The notes below the pieces were generated by a model, which worked only from the letters and a program-made list of their open reading frames with translations, did not search any database and was not told where the DNA came from. A DNA stretch of 64,000 bases from Cacajao melanocephalus (lineage: Eukaryota > Chordata > Mammalia > Primates > Pitheciidae), in assembly GCA_963573385.1 (NCBI GenBank), contig CAUYLG010021675.1, positions 1 through 64,000 of the forward strand, written 5' to 3'. Below are positions 40,829 to 54,831 of the stretch, in pieces. Position numbers and translations under genes: made by a program. Numbering within the stretch: position 1 is the first letter of the stretch; each line of letters starts with the position of its first letter.

Positions 40829-43155
40829 TCGAGCAGTTTAATCGCACTGGGATGCGATTTAATCCTCAGCAGGGAAGAGGGGACCGTTGAAATACCATGA
40901 AAAATGTTGGAGAAAACAGACTCCTGCGCGTGTCCCGGGCTGCTCGCCAGAGTGGCAGGCCGTGGGCATATCCTCTCTCTGCGCCTGCCTCTGCAATGAG
41001 CACAAACTATTTTCATAATTAGATAAAAAATAAAGGCATGGGTTTGGTTTGGTTTCGAATAAAGATCTTGAAGTGCTTGGCAGGTGTCTGCTCCCGGAGC
41101 CACCTCGGGTCCCTGGCTCCTGTGGGTGCCCCCGCCTCGGGTGGTCCCAATCCCGCGGCAGGACCACGGGGACGCCGGCCTTCTGGTCCAGGGAGCCTCC
41201 CATCCCAGTATCCGCCTCGCGCCAACCGCTCCCTAGGGTTGCGCAGGTCAGGGACGCTCGTCCACCTGCGTCTGCCTTCGCCTTGGGCCTGCAGGTGCCA
41301 GTCCTCGCGCTGCTGCAGCGCCGCGCCCAGGCCCGCACCATGCCGGGGTCGGGGGCGGGTCTCGAAGAAGAGCGCAGCGAGCGGGAGCTGGACGGGGACA
41401 GGGAGACGACGCTCCAGGCCTTCCCTCCCCAGGCCTTCAGGGCCCAGGGGCACCCTGAAAGCTACTGAAGGTTGGACGACAAGCTGTCCCTCCCTGTGAC
41501 TGGCTGGGGTCACTCGGAAGGAGCCAGCCGAGCTCCGACCAGGTTCCTGAAGAGGCTTCTGGCCACGGAGCCTGTCCTGGCGGAGGAGAGCAGCGACTAA
41601 CCCGGCCTCCAGAGGAGACTGGGAGCCCTCCACCCCCCGCAGACTGTGCCCCATCCCTGCCTCAGTAGGTCCTGCCATCCTCCTGCGGCCCCTGCAGCCC
41701 CCACACGCCTACTTCTGGGCATCAGGGATGCCAGGGATAGCAGAGGTCCCAGAGACCCTTGAGTACAAACCTGTCACACTTGAGGGGAGAAACTTGGCGT
41801 ATCACCCAGGTGGTCAGCAGACCTTCGGAAATGCAGGTGAGATGAGAAGCCAGGATTGCTGCCCTCTGTCGGTATCTTACATCTCTGCTCACCCACAATG
41901 ACAAGGACAGTAATGAAGAAAAAGAGGAACGATTGCATTGTCACCTATTCCATTTGCTGAGAGCATCTCACTCCTTCCAGGGACCCCTGAGTTTCCCCTT
42001 GGAGAAGTTGAGTGACAGACTCGTGGCTAGGGGGACATCTGGGGCTGGAGACTTCAGGCTCGTCCTAACGTTACCTCCCCACCTGGGGTGCTCTTGAGGT
42101 CCGACTAGTCCTCCGTCTATCCCCGTGGGATCCGCAGCAGCACCTGGATGCCATTTCAGGGCTGACCACCCAGCACTGGATCTTGTCGTAACTAGCCAGA
42201 ACCCAGAAGCTGAGCATTGCCCTGTGCGTTCTGGTCCTGCTCTGTCCGGTAAAGCACTCACCGCGCTACCAGCTTTTTAACCCTTGGAATGTGGCTGCTC
42301 CAAGTGGAAGTGTGCTAATGAATATGTGTCAGGTACACTGGATTTTGAAGACAATATGGAAAAAAGTAACATTTCTCATTGCTATATCATTACATATTGA
42401 AATCATACTTTGATATATTAGGCTGAATATCATTAAAATAAATTTCTTTTTTTTCTTTTTGCTTTATTAATCTATGTAATGAAAATTTAAAACAATCCAC
42501 TGGTTCACGTTATACCTTTAGTGGAAAGCTCTGGCACAGACTATACATCTAAAAGCTTTTCTCCGTGTAAGCTTTAACATAAGATGCAAAATTCCTTTTT
42601 TCTACAAAAAACATGAAGGATTGTCGTTTGTAAGGGCTGTGCTCAGGCAGTTTTGACAAATTTGACAATCGTGCACTCAATCTTCTGTTTCCACGTGCAC
42701 TGAATACTAGTCTGTGGCGAATGGTATCAGCACTGTTTGTGATTTCTGGAGTCCAGGGAGAAAGACAAAGGCAGAGCACTCCAGTATTCCTGTCACTACT
42801 GAAAACAGACCAAGTCACGTTGCTGCTCCATTGTGCTCTTGAGACCTCCACAAGAACATAAGTCATTCTGTAAAGTAAAGCCCGGATCTTCAGGGTTGGC
42901 GGCAGAGGGAGATCTCCTAGTGAGGAGATTCAACAGGACCCAACTCTAATCTCCTTCACCTTCTTCTTGGGGTTGGGGTGTCTTGATAATCATCCTTGCA
43001 CCCACCACACCACTCGTAGGAGGGCACTGGGCCCCTTCAGCACAGGCACAGGAATGGAACGGGATCCTTTCTGGACACTTCAGCACAGCCCATCTGAGAC
43101 AGGAGTATTACAATAAAAAGTTATGGGATAGGGGACGAAAGAAACGCCCCAAGTA
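40829..43155. other. Intergenic region containing a CpG-rich block
   Basis: The section at about 41090-41430 is CpG-island-like (see separate entry). The rest is unique and unclassified. A 219-codon minus frame (41019-41678) crosses the island without a motif I recognise. Long frames are expected by chance in GC-rich DNA. Confidence 0.45.
41090..41430. promoter_or_regulatory. CpG-island-like block, intergenic
   Basis: By hand count there are 30 CpG dinucleotides in 41101-41400, with G+C near two thirds. The observed/expected ratio is therefore about 0.85, well above the usual genomic background. It lies more than 14 kb from LANCL2's end and 17 kb from VOPP1's end. No TATA box or exon is evident. 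It could be an orphan island, a promoter of a non-coding RNA, or the remains of a GC-rich retrocopy. Confidence 0.7.
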
Positions 43156-43322
43156 CAGGCATACCTGGGAGGTGTTGCAGGTTCAGTTCCAGACCACCAC
43201 AATTAAGTGACTATTGTAATAAAGTGAGTCATACAAATGTTTGGTTGCTTAGTACACCTAAAAGTTTACATTATATTGCATCTACAAAATGCACAACGGT
43301 ATTATGTCTAAAAACCACAATA

Positions 43323-45325
<2,003 letters not shown>

Positions 45326-48300
45326 GTAGGGTTATTGACTGGCCTAATTTCAATATTGTTTGTTATGGGTCAGGGAAGAGAGTGGGAAGGAGATGAGGAA
45401 ATGGAGGGCAAGGCAGTCAGAACTCACATTTATTGACTAAGTTCACCATCTTGTATAGGCATGGCTGTTGGCACCCTATAGTACAAAAGTAACATCAAAG
45501 ATCGCTGATCGCGGATCACCATAACAGTTATTTATTAATGAAAAAGTTTGAAATATTGTGAGAAGTAACACATGAGACATAGAGATAAAAAGTGAACATA
45601 TGCTGTTGGAAAAATGACACTGAGACTTGCTCAATACAAACCTTCAATTTGTAAAAAACACAATATCTACAGAGAGCAATTAAGTGAAGTATAAAATAAG
45701 GTGTGAATGTAATATGCGCATACAAAACAGTGGGTTTTTTGAGATCTTTTTTGTTATTCATTTTAACTTATTATTATTATTAAATATTTTGAGCATATTT
45801 ATAAAAGCAGAGAAAATAGTATACCAAATCCTCATTTATTCATCACCCACATCCAGTCCTTATTTTTAAAATTTTGTTAATTGACGCATAATAACTGTAT
45901 GCATTTATGGGGTATATGTCATATTTTGAGACAAGCAAACAAGGTGTAATGATCAAATCAGGGTATTTAGGATATCCATCACCTCAGTCATTTATCTTTC
46001 CCTTGTGCTGGGAACATTTCAATTTTTCTCTTCTAGCTATTATAAATACACTGTTAACTGCAGTCACCCCACTGTGCTGTTGAACAACAGGAATTATTCC
46101 TTCTTTCAAACTTTAACTTTGTACTCATTAACCAGCCTTTCTTCATGACACCCTGTCCCCCCAACGCCTGCAACTTCCCAGCCTCTGATAATGATCAATC
46201 TTCCTTCGACTTGCATGAGATCACCTTTTTAAGCTCCCACATATTGCCGAGGACATGTGATACTTGTTTTCCTGGCTTATTTCACTTAACGCAGTGACCT
46301 CGAGTTCCCATCCATGTTGCTGCAAATGACAGAATTCCATTTTTTTTTAAATGGCGAAACAATATTCCATTGTATATGTATGCCTCATTTTCTTTCTTCA
46401 TTCATTCACTGATAGACACTTAAGTGGATTCCATGTGTTGGCTATTGTGAATAGTGCTTCAGTAAACATGGTGGTCAGATGTCCCTTTGGTATGCCGATT
46501 TCCTGTCTTTTGGGTAAATACCCAGTAGTGGGGATGACTGGATTATATTATGGTAGTTCTACGTTTAGTTTTTTGAGAAACCTCCATACTGTTTTTTGTA
46601 ATGGCTGTAGTAATTTTTACATCCACCAACAGTGTATAAGAGTTTCCTTTTCTCCATATTCTTGCCAGCATTTTTTTGTCTTTTTAATAATAGTCATTCT
46701 AATTGGGCTAAGATGAAATCTCACTGTGGTTTTGATTTGCATTTCCCTGATGGCTAGTGATGTTAAACATTTTTTCATATACTTGGCCATTTGCATGTCT
46801 TCTTTTGAGAAATGTCTCTTCATGTCTCTTGCCCGCTTTTTAAAAGGGATTATTTGTGTTTTTTGCTGTTGACCTGTTTTTAGTTCCTTGTATATTCTAA
46901 ATATTAGCCCCTTGTTGGATAGTTCGCACTTATTTTCTTCCATTCTACAGATTGTCTCTTCACTCTGTTGACTGTTTCCCTTGTTTTGTGGAATCTTTTT
47001 AGCTTAATATAGTCCCATTTGTCTATTTTTGTTTTTGAGGTCTTAGCCATAAAATTTTTGCCTTGACCAATCTCCTGAAACATTTCTCATTGTTTCTCCC
47101 AGTAGTTTAGTAATTTCAGGTCTTATATTTATGTCTTTAATCATTTTAATTTTTGTATATGGTGAGAGATTAGGGGTCTAATTTCATTATTCTGCAGATG
47201 AATATTCAGTTTTCCCCATACCATTTATTGAAGAGGGTATCTTTTCTCTAATGTATATTCTTGGTACCTTTGGTGAAAATCAGTTGGTTTTAAATATATG
47301 GATTTATTTCTGGGTTTTCTATTCTGTTCCATTGGTCTGGGTGTCTGTTTATACCAATACTACACTCTTTGGGTTACCAAAGTCCTGTAATGTTTTGAAG
47401 TTAAGTAGCATGATGCCTCCAGCTTTTTCTTTTTACCTCAGAATTGCTTTGGTTATTCTGACTTTTTTTTTAATTTCATATGAACTTTGGTATTTTTTTT
47501 CTATTTCTGTGACAAACGACAATAGTATTTTGATAGAGATTGCCTTGAATCAATAGTTTGCTTTGGGTAGTATGGTCATTGTAATGACATTAATTCTTCT
47601 GATTCATGAATATGGAGTGTCTTTCCATTTGTTTCTTTCTTTCATTAATGTTTTATAGTTTCCCTGATAGACGCCTTAACCTTTTTGGTTAGATCCTAGG
47701 TATTTTATTTTTTAGTTATTGTAAATGGGATTATCTTCTTGATTTCTTTTTCGGCTCTTTCATCATTGGTGCATCGAAATACTAATAATACTATATTCTG
47801 AAATTTTACTGAATTGATCAGTTCTAAGGGTTTTTCTTGGTAGAGTCTTTAAGCGGTTCAGTATATAAGATCATGCGATCTACAGAAAGAGACAATTTGA
47901 CTTACTGTTTTCCAATTTGGATGCCTTTTATCTATTTCTCTTGCCTGACTGGTCTGGCTAGAACTTCCAGTTCTATGTCGAATAAGAGTGGTGAAAGTGG
48001 GCATCCTGTTCTGGTGCCAGTACCAGTTCTTAGAAGAAGGTCTTTCAGCTTTCCCCCATTCAGTATGTTGTCAGCTGCGAGTTTGTCATATATGTTCTTT
48101 ATTATATTAAGCTATGTTCCTTCCATGTCTAATTTGTTGAGAGTTTTTTTTTTAATCATGAAGGGATACTGCATTTATAAAATAATTTTCTGTGTCTATT
48201 GAGATAATCATAGTTTTTGTCTTTCAGTCTGTTGATGTGATCTATCACATTAATGATTTGCATATGTTGAGCCATCCTTGCATCTTTCAGTAACTCACAC

Positions 48301-49265
48301 TTGATCATTAGTATATTACCTTTTTGGTGTATTGTTGAATTCAGCTTGCTAGCATTCTGTTGATTTTTGTGCCTATGTTCATCAGGGATATTGGCCTGTG
48401 GCTTTCTTTTTTGTTGTGTCCTTCTCTGATTTTGGTGTCAGGGTAATGCTGGCCTTGTAGAATGAGTTAGGAAAATTTCTTCCTCTTCAATTGTTTTCGA
48501 AACAGTTTGTGAAGAATTGATGTTAGTTTTTCTCTATAAGTTTGGTAGGGTTCAGCAATAAAGTCATCCACTACTGGGCTTTCCTGTGTTGGAAGATTTA
48601 TTACTGATTCAATCTCATTACCAGTTATTGATCTGTTCAGGTTTTCTATTTCTTCCGGGTTCAATCTTGGTAGGTTGTATGTGTCCCAGAATTTACCCAT
48701 TTCCTCTGGGTTTTCCAATTTGTTGGCATATAGTTTTTCATAGTAATCTCTGATGATCTTTTGTGTTTCTGTAGTATCAGTTATAATGTCTTCTTTTTCA
48801 TTTCTGATTTTATTTGAGTCTTCTTCCTTTTCTCATAGTTAGTCTAGCTAGAAGGTTTATCAATTTTGTGTATCTTTTTTTTAAAAAAAAAAAAACCCCA
48901 CTTTTTTTGTCTCATTGATCCTTTGTATTGTTTTTCAGTCTCTATTTTGTTTTGTTCTGATATTTACCATACTTTTCCTTCTACTAATTTTGGGTTTGTT
49001 TTGTCATAGCTTTTCTAGTTCCTTGAGGTGTATCACTAGGGTGCTTATTTAAAATATTTCTACTTTTGTGATGTAGGCATTTAGTGCTATAGATTTCTCT
49101 TTTAGCACTGCTTTTCTGTATCCCATAGGTTTGGGTATGTTGCATTCCCATTTTCATTTGTTTAAACACATTTTTAAAATTACCTCTCAATTTCTGCACT
49201 GACCCAGTGGTCACTCAGGAGCATATTGTTTAATTTCCATGTATTTGTAGTTTCCAAAGCTCCTC

Positions 49266-49426
49266 TTGTTATTTATTTCTAGTTTTATTTCATTGTAGTC
49301 TGAAAAGATGCTTGATATGATCTTAATTTTAAAATTTGTTGAGATTTATTTTTTGGCCTAACATATGGCCTATCCTGGAGAATGTTCCATGTGCTGATGA
49401 GAAGAATGTGTATTCTGCAGCTTTTG
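49266..49426 (-). repeat. Source copy of a 160-bp segment duplicated within the L1
   Basis: This part of ORF2 (antisense) from ttgttatttatttctag to ttctgcagcttttg recurs at 51205-51363 with only a handful of differences and two or three short indels. Confidence 0.85.
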
Positions 49427-49670
49427 GAGAAAATTAAATGTTTTCTAAATGTTAAGTCAAATTTTATCTAAAGTCCAATTTATTTATTTTCTGTTCTTAC
49501 TAAAATTCAGTTAAAATCTAATGTTTCTTTGTTGAATCTTCTAAGTGATCCATTAAATGCTGAGAGTGGATTGTTGAAGTCCTCACAAATGGAAACTCTT
49601 TAGAAGTAATATCTGCCTTATATATCTGGGTGCTCCAGCATGGGGTACATATATATCAAGCATTGTTATA

Positions 49671-49737
49671 GGTTGGTGCAAAAGTAATAGCAGTTCTTGC
49701 TTTTAATGTCAAAAACCACAATTACTTTTGCACCAAC
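49671..49737 (+). ncRNA. MADE1 hairpin element, possible miR-548-family precursor
   Basis: The sequence ggttggtgcaaaagtaatag pairs with attacttttgcaccaac in the second half, making a near-perfect hairpin of about 67 bases with a short loop near ttttaatg. This is the 80-bp mariner-derived MITE MADE1. miR-548 genes are known to derive from MADE1 copies. Whether this copy is transcribed or processed is unknown. It was inserted into the old L1. Confidence 0.85.
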
Positions 49738-49974
49738 GTAATATATTCCCTTGCTGAATTGATCCATTTATCATATATAACTTTTTTATCTTTTTATAGT
49801 TTTTGACTTAAAGTCTCTTTTATCAGATATAAGTATAGCTATTCCTGCCCACTTTTGGTTTCCATTTGTGTGGAATGTCGTTTTCCATCCTTCACATTCA
49901 GTCTGTACCTTTACAAGTGAAGTGAGTTTCTTGTTGGCAGCACATAGTTGGGTCATTTAAAAAAATGCATTCAG

Positions 49975-50038
49975 TGGAACCAACCCAAATGCCCATCAAT
50001 CAACAAGTGGATAAAGAAACTGTGATATATGTGGATAT

Positions 50039-50079
<41 letters not shown>

Positions 50080-50430
50080 TGGAATACTACTCGGCCATAA
50101 AAAGGAATAAGTTAATGGCATTCACAGTGAATGAGATTAAGACTATTATTCCAAGTGAAGTAACTCAGAAATGGAAAACCAAACATCATATGTTCTCACT
50201 CATAAGTGGGAACTAAGCTATGAGGATGCAAAGGCATAAGAATGACACAATGGACTTTGGGGACTCAGAGGGAAAGGGTGGGAAGCGGGTGAGGGATAAA
50301 AGACTACAAATAGGGTGCAGTGTATTCTGCTCGGGTGATGGGTGCACCAAAAACCTCACAAGTCACTACTAAAGAACTTGATCATATAACCAAACATCAC
50401 CTTTTCCCCAATAACCTATGGAAATTAAAA
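49975..50430 (+). mobile_element. 5'-truncated L1 insertion nested in older L1
   Basis: About 456 bases of L1 3' sequence in sense orientation (ggaatactactcggccataaaaagg, tgttctcactcataagtggg) ending in an A-run. AAAAATGCATTCAG flanks it at 49961-49974 and 50431-50444, a perfect target-site duplication. The older antisense L1 continues on both sides. Confidence 0.93.
50043..50079 (+). repeat. (AC)n microsatellite inside the nested L1
   Basis: An uninterrupted run of about 18 AC units just before agatggaatactac. It probably expanded from a short acac tract common at this place in L1. Confidence 0.95.
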
Positions 50431-50759
50431 AAAAATGCATTCAGCTAGTCTATATCTTTTAAGTGGGAAACTTAATCAGTTCCCATTAAAGGTTATTAGT
50501 GGTAGGTGAGGACTTATTCTTGACAGTTTGTTAATTGTTTTCTACTTGTTTTGTGTATCCTTTGTTCATTTCTTGGTTATTATTGTGGTTTGGTGGTTTT
50601 CTGTAGTGGTAACATTTGATTCCTTTCATTTTCTCATTTGTATCTGCTCTAATAGTAATTTCATTTTTGTCTGGCTTTTGACAGTTACAAGCTGTAATAT
50701 TCCTCAAGCTATAATATATTTTGTGGAAGACTTTTTCGGATTCAGTCTAATTGGGTATC

Positions 50760-50940
50760 TTTAAGCTTCCTGTATCTGGATGTCTAGATCTCTTCCAAGA
50801 CATAGGAAGTTTTCAGCTATTATTTCATTAAATAGGTTCTCTATGCCTTTGCCCATCTCTTTTTCTTCTGAAACACCCAATATTCAAATTTCATTTATGG
50901 TGTCACATAGGCTTTCATTCTCTTTTGTTCTTTGTTCTTC

Positions 50941-50973
<33 letters not shown>

Positions 50974-51600
50974 TTTGTGGGGAGTTGGGGGTTGGACTGG
51001 GTTATTTCAAAAGACCTGTCTTCAAAGTCAGATATTGTTTCTTCTGCTTGGTCTAGTCTGTTGTTGAAACTCTGCATTATATTTTTAACTTTATTCACTG
51101 ATGCTTCAGTCCCAGGATTTCCATTTGGTTCTTTTTGATGATATCTATCTCTGTTGAATTTCTTAATCAGATCATAAATTGTTTTTCTGATTTCTTTGTA
51201 GGTATTGTTATTTATTTCTAGCTTTATTCCATTGTAGTCTGAAAAGGTACTTGCCAGGATCTTAATTTTAAAATTTGTTGAGGATTTATTTTGCGGCCAA
51301 ACATATGGCCTATCCTGGAGAATGTTCCATGTGCTGATGAGAATGTGTATTCTGCAGCTTTTGTTCTATGTCCTCTTGTATCTCAATGAACTTCTTTAAT
51401 AACATTATTTAAAATTCTTTTTTGGGCATTTCATATATTTCTTCTTCATTCAAACCTGTTCCTGGAGAATTATTGTGTTCCTTCAGAGGCATCCTGTTTC
51501 CTTGTTTTTCATGTTTCTTCTATCCTTACACTCATACTTGTGCATGTGGTATAACTGTCTCTTCTTTCCATGTTATAGACTGGCTTTCACAGAAAAAGAG
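50760..51600 (-). pseudogene. L1 ORF1 remnant
   Basis: The minus-strand open piece 50895-51098 contains MQSFNNRLDQAEETISDFED and RSFEITQ, matching the coiled-coil region of L1 ORF1p, before running into a poly-A-derived lysine tract. An unrelated ORF2-derived segment is inserted at 51205-51363. Confidence 0.75.
51205..51363 (-). repeat. Ectopic second copy of the ORF2 segment inside ORF1 region
   Basis: It is about 159 bases and highly similar to 49266-49426, in the same orientation. The neighbouring sequence on both sides (gatttctttgtagg before, ttctatgtcctcttgtatctc after) belongs to the ORF1 region and would be contiguous without it. Confidence 0.85.
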
Positions 51601-51699
51601 GTTTTGTTTTTTTTTTTTTTTTTGGAAGCTGTATGTATAGTATTGGTTGGGTAGGATGCTTTGGCTTTTATTTCGGGCAGCTGCAGTGGTTTAGTTTCC

Positions 51700-52680
51700 A
51701 TATACTCTTCAGCTATTATCAGTGTGTGCGGTATCTGTGAGTTCCTCAGTGGATTTGGCTGTGGTGGTCTGTGGAGGATGTGACAAGGCTTTGCTGGGGA
51801 CAGGGATGCCAGGTGGGCCAGTCTTTGGGCCCCAGTGGTGGCAACTGTGGGTCAAACCTGCTGATCTTCTTCCCCTACCCAGCACTGTGCATGACTTGCT
51901 CAGTGGGCAGGGTGGATTGATCCCCAGGACCCTGGACAATGCATGTGGTCACTGATAGGAGCTGTGTCAGGCAGGGCGGGCCCGTCCTTAGGCCCCACAA
52001 TAGTGCACATAGATGCAGGCTACAGCAGGCAAGGCTGGTCAGTCCCCAGATGCCTGGACAACATGTGCAGACTTTGGCAGACTGGGCAGTCCTCTTCTCA
52101 GACTGGCAGAGGCATGTGCAGATGCTACGGCAGCAGGTGGAGCAGGTTGATCGCCAGGGCCCAGACAATGACCATGGCAACTCACAGGGATAACACTGGG
52201 CAGTATAGACCTAGCCTCAGCTCTCTCAAGGGTACACACAGGCACAGGCTGTCGTGGGTAGAACAGATTGAGCCCCAGACCCTCAGATCGTATGTTTGGG
52301 TAGCAGCAGTGGTGGCAGACCTGGCATCAGAATCCATGATGGTGCATGCAGGCACTGGGAGTGACAGATGTGATGGGCTGATCCCATGGCCACTCGACCA
52401 ACATGCATTATTGTGGACAGAGGTGGTGGGCAGGTGGCCCTATCCTCAGGCTACCTGATGGTGCATGTACCAGCTGTGGTAGGCAGGGCAGGTTGACCCC
52501 CAGGTCCCCTTTATGGGATGCTTGGGTGCCAGTGGTGGTGACAGGTGCAGCAGACCCATTTTCAGTTTCCAGAATGGTGCCTGGGCAAACCAGTCCCCAG
52601 GTTCCTTGAAGGTATGTGCAGGTGCAAGGTGCGCAGTGGCCCTGCTGCTGGAGGTTGGGGGATGGGGTTGCTTCCAATGG
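51700..52680 (-). repeat. Tandem-repeat-bearing L1 5' UTR
   Basis: Diverged units of about 70-75 bases recur, with shared words such as ggcagggc, ccccag, gcatgtg and tggtggca (for example 51910-51990, 52030-52110, 52460-52530). This is the VNTR-like 5' UTR of the old L1 read in reverse. It is GC-rich compared with the rest of the element. Confidence 0.7.
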
Positions 52681-53384
52681 TAAAGGTCCAAGCCAGGGAG
52701 CTCTCAGACCTTGGGAAGCAAGAATTCCAGTTCCCTTTGTTCTGGTGACTGCCTCCCCAGTGCACAGTACCACTGATTCCCTGGGCTGTAGAACACTGTA
52801 TGAGCTAGAGTGCTGGGGATCTGGCTATACTGCTGGGTTCAGCCAGCGTTGTGATGCTGCAGCCTTCTGGATGGATGTCAGTCAGGGGATGTCAGAGGGA
52901 TGTGGAGATACAGGGGCTGTTGAGTCCCAGGGAAGGATGTAGTCTGGTGGAGGCTGGACTCAGAATAGTGCCATGCTGCAGCTGCCTTGGTCTTAGGGTG
53001 TGTAGTGGATCCAGAGTGAAGTTCTTCTCTGGACTAATGCCATTGGTGGACTCGAGGATGCTCCTTATACCAGTTTCAGGGCCCACAAAGGCTGAGGGGC
53101 TCTTCTGTGGCTGGGATTGTAGGAGTTAGCAGTGGCAATGTAGACGGCTGAAGAGCTCTTGGTTACCTTCTCTCTGCAATGGGGGTTTCTCTTCGCTCAG
53201 AGCTGACCCCAACTGGGCCAGCTGCTTCTCTTCCCTCCGCTTCCAAGCCTCAGAGGTCCCCGTCACTTCTCTGATGAATTCCAGTGTTCTCTTGGACACT
53301 CCATTTGGTATGTGATTGTTCAGTTTTGGTCCTTCTTTGTGCACAAGTCCCAGGTGCCTCTAGTCAGCCATCTTGAAGCCCCTG

Positions 53385-54092
53385 TCTCTGTATGTACAAA
53401 ATATTGTCTACACTTTGTGGCTTGTTCTGGGATCTCACAGATCTCATGCCATGTACATAGTGAGGGGAAAAAAGAGATGGTTGCCCAAGGTTTCTCCCAG
53501 CTCCAACGCGCTCAGTATCCGCCAGGCAACACATATCAACCTGTCAAGACAGAGAACGGCAGGTGATGTGTGGAGCGTGCCGGTGCGTGTGAAAGCCCTT
53601 GGCTTCCTTTACATGCTCATGGTCTGAAAGATGGAGACTACATGGAGAATGTGTCAGAGAAAATTCCTCCTTTCACACTCCGCTGATCACACCACAGACA
53701 TAGACTCCTCACAGATGAGAAAAGGCTTGGGTGGGCGCTCACTTCTTCTCCCACTGTGCTTCAACTTCTCTTGCTCAAGGAATTAAGGAATGAGAGAGGG
53801 CAGAGGCTTTTTAACGTTTGCTGAATATCCACTATGTGCCCTGGCATACGTAACAGGTAGCATAACCTCCATTTTCGAGTTGAGGAAAGCGAGACTGGAG
53901 AGTAAATCATTTGCTGGAAGACACACAGCTGGTAATAGTAGACTCAGGACTTGAGCGAGACTGTCCATCTTCAGAGCCCACGGTCTTTCCATGACAGCAG
54001 CAATGGACAGATAGGTCCACAATGACCCCTCACATCTACTCTGTGCTCTCAGGGTTGGCACTCGGAGAATGTTAGGCAGTGAGAACCACTAT
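53385..54092. other. Intergenic with MIR copy
   Basis: No gene recognised. Apart from the MIR at 53805-53975 the sequence is unclassified. Confidence 0.45.
53805..53975 (+). repeat. MIR SINE, sense
   Basis: The order tgctgaatatccactatgtgcc, cctccattttcgagttgagg, aagacacacagctggtaatag follows MIR. Confidence 0.85.
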
Positions 54093-54450
54093 GGATGGAA
54101 TGTCTGTGTTCCTCCACATGTCCTATGTTTAAATTGAATCCCCAATGTGATGGCGTTTGAAGGTGGGTCCTTTGGGAAATTGTGATGTCATGAGGGAGAG
54201 GAAGCCCTCGTGAATGGGATTAGTGACCTCAGAAAGACCTCCTCATCCCTTCTGCGAAGTGAGTGTCCAGCAAGAAGACAGCCATCTACAAACCAGGAAG
54301 CAGATGGTCACCAGACACCGAACCTACTGCATTCCTGACCTCGGACCACCGAACAGCCTCCAGAACTCTAAGAAATAGATTTCTTTTGTTCATAAACCAC
54401 CCAGCCTACGGTATTTTGTTATAGCAGCCTGAACCGATTGCAACAGGAAT
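54093..54450 (+). repeat. MaLR-type solo LTR
   Basis: The sequence gaatccccaatgtgatggcg, ggtgggtcctttgggaaattg, cagcctccagaactctaag and tattttgttatagcagcctg is typical of the ERVL-MaLR LTR group. It is non-coding and no internal region is attached. Confidence 0.75.
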
Positions 54451-54831
54451 TGAAACTACTAAGGATCATTTTAACTGGGAAATGCTTGGGCAACTGGGTG
54501 GCAAGGCTGGCGTGGCGCAAGTCAGGGGAAAACGCGGAGTCAAAACGGAGGAGCTCCTCTTCCCACCTACAGAGTGACAGAGGACGGAAGAGTTCTGCTT
54601 TATGACAAGGCATTTTAAATAGCACGCAGATCCTCTGGGAGAGGACGCAGAGCCACGATGCGGGCAGAAGCTTGGGGACTGAGGGGGAAACTGGAAGCTG
54701 AGTCTCTCTCCTCTGGTGCCAGAGAAATTTTCCAAGGTGGGATTGGGATTGCAGTGAATGACCTTGGATCAAGATCCAGGGACTGTGGGAAAGCCATAGG
54801 AGCCCCTAGGCTATGAACATTTTTTAAAATT
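54451..54831. other. Intergenic, unclassified
   Basis: Unique-looking sequence. The overlapping minus frames (up to 117 codons) have no motif. Confidence 0.4.

Larger units (their letters stand above)
46300..50440 (-). pseudogene. L1 ORF2 remnant (endonuclease/reverse transcriptase)
   Basis: The open piece 46617-46943 on the minus strand contains [17 protein letters not shown] and [16 protein letters not shown], the conserved C-terminal part of ORF2p. The piece 48467-48718 contains [18 protein letters not shown] and the start of the reverse-transcriptase domain. Many stops separate these pieces. The gene is dead. The boundaries are approximate. Confidence 0.8.
45857..53384 (-). mobile_element. 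Old full-length L1, antisense, with nested insertion
   Basis: Read on the minus strand, the element starts at ggggcttcaagatggctgac (about 53384), the classical L1 5' end. It then has a long repetitive GC-rich 5' UTR (to about 51650), ORF1 remnants (about 50760-51600), ORF2 remnants, and a 3' UTR ending near 45857 at an A-rich end. It is about 7.1 kb without the nested L1. Both frames are broken. Divergence and the 5' UTR type suggest an L1MA- or L1PB-era element. No target duplication is obvious. Confidence 0.88.

Noticed and set aside
41019..41678. 219-codon minus-strand open frame across the CpG-rich block
   Set aside because: GC-rich DNA lacks stop codons by chance, the plus strand is also open, and no domain, signal peptide or homologous family is recognised. 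Kept only as part of the CpG-island finding.
49971..50216. Open frame with ADVDIHTHTHTH-like repeats as a histidine/threonine-repeat protein
   Set aside because: It is produced by the AC microsatellite inside a truncated L1.
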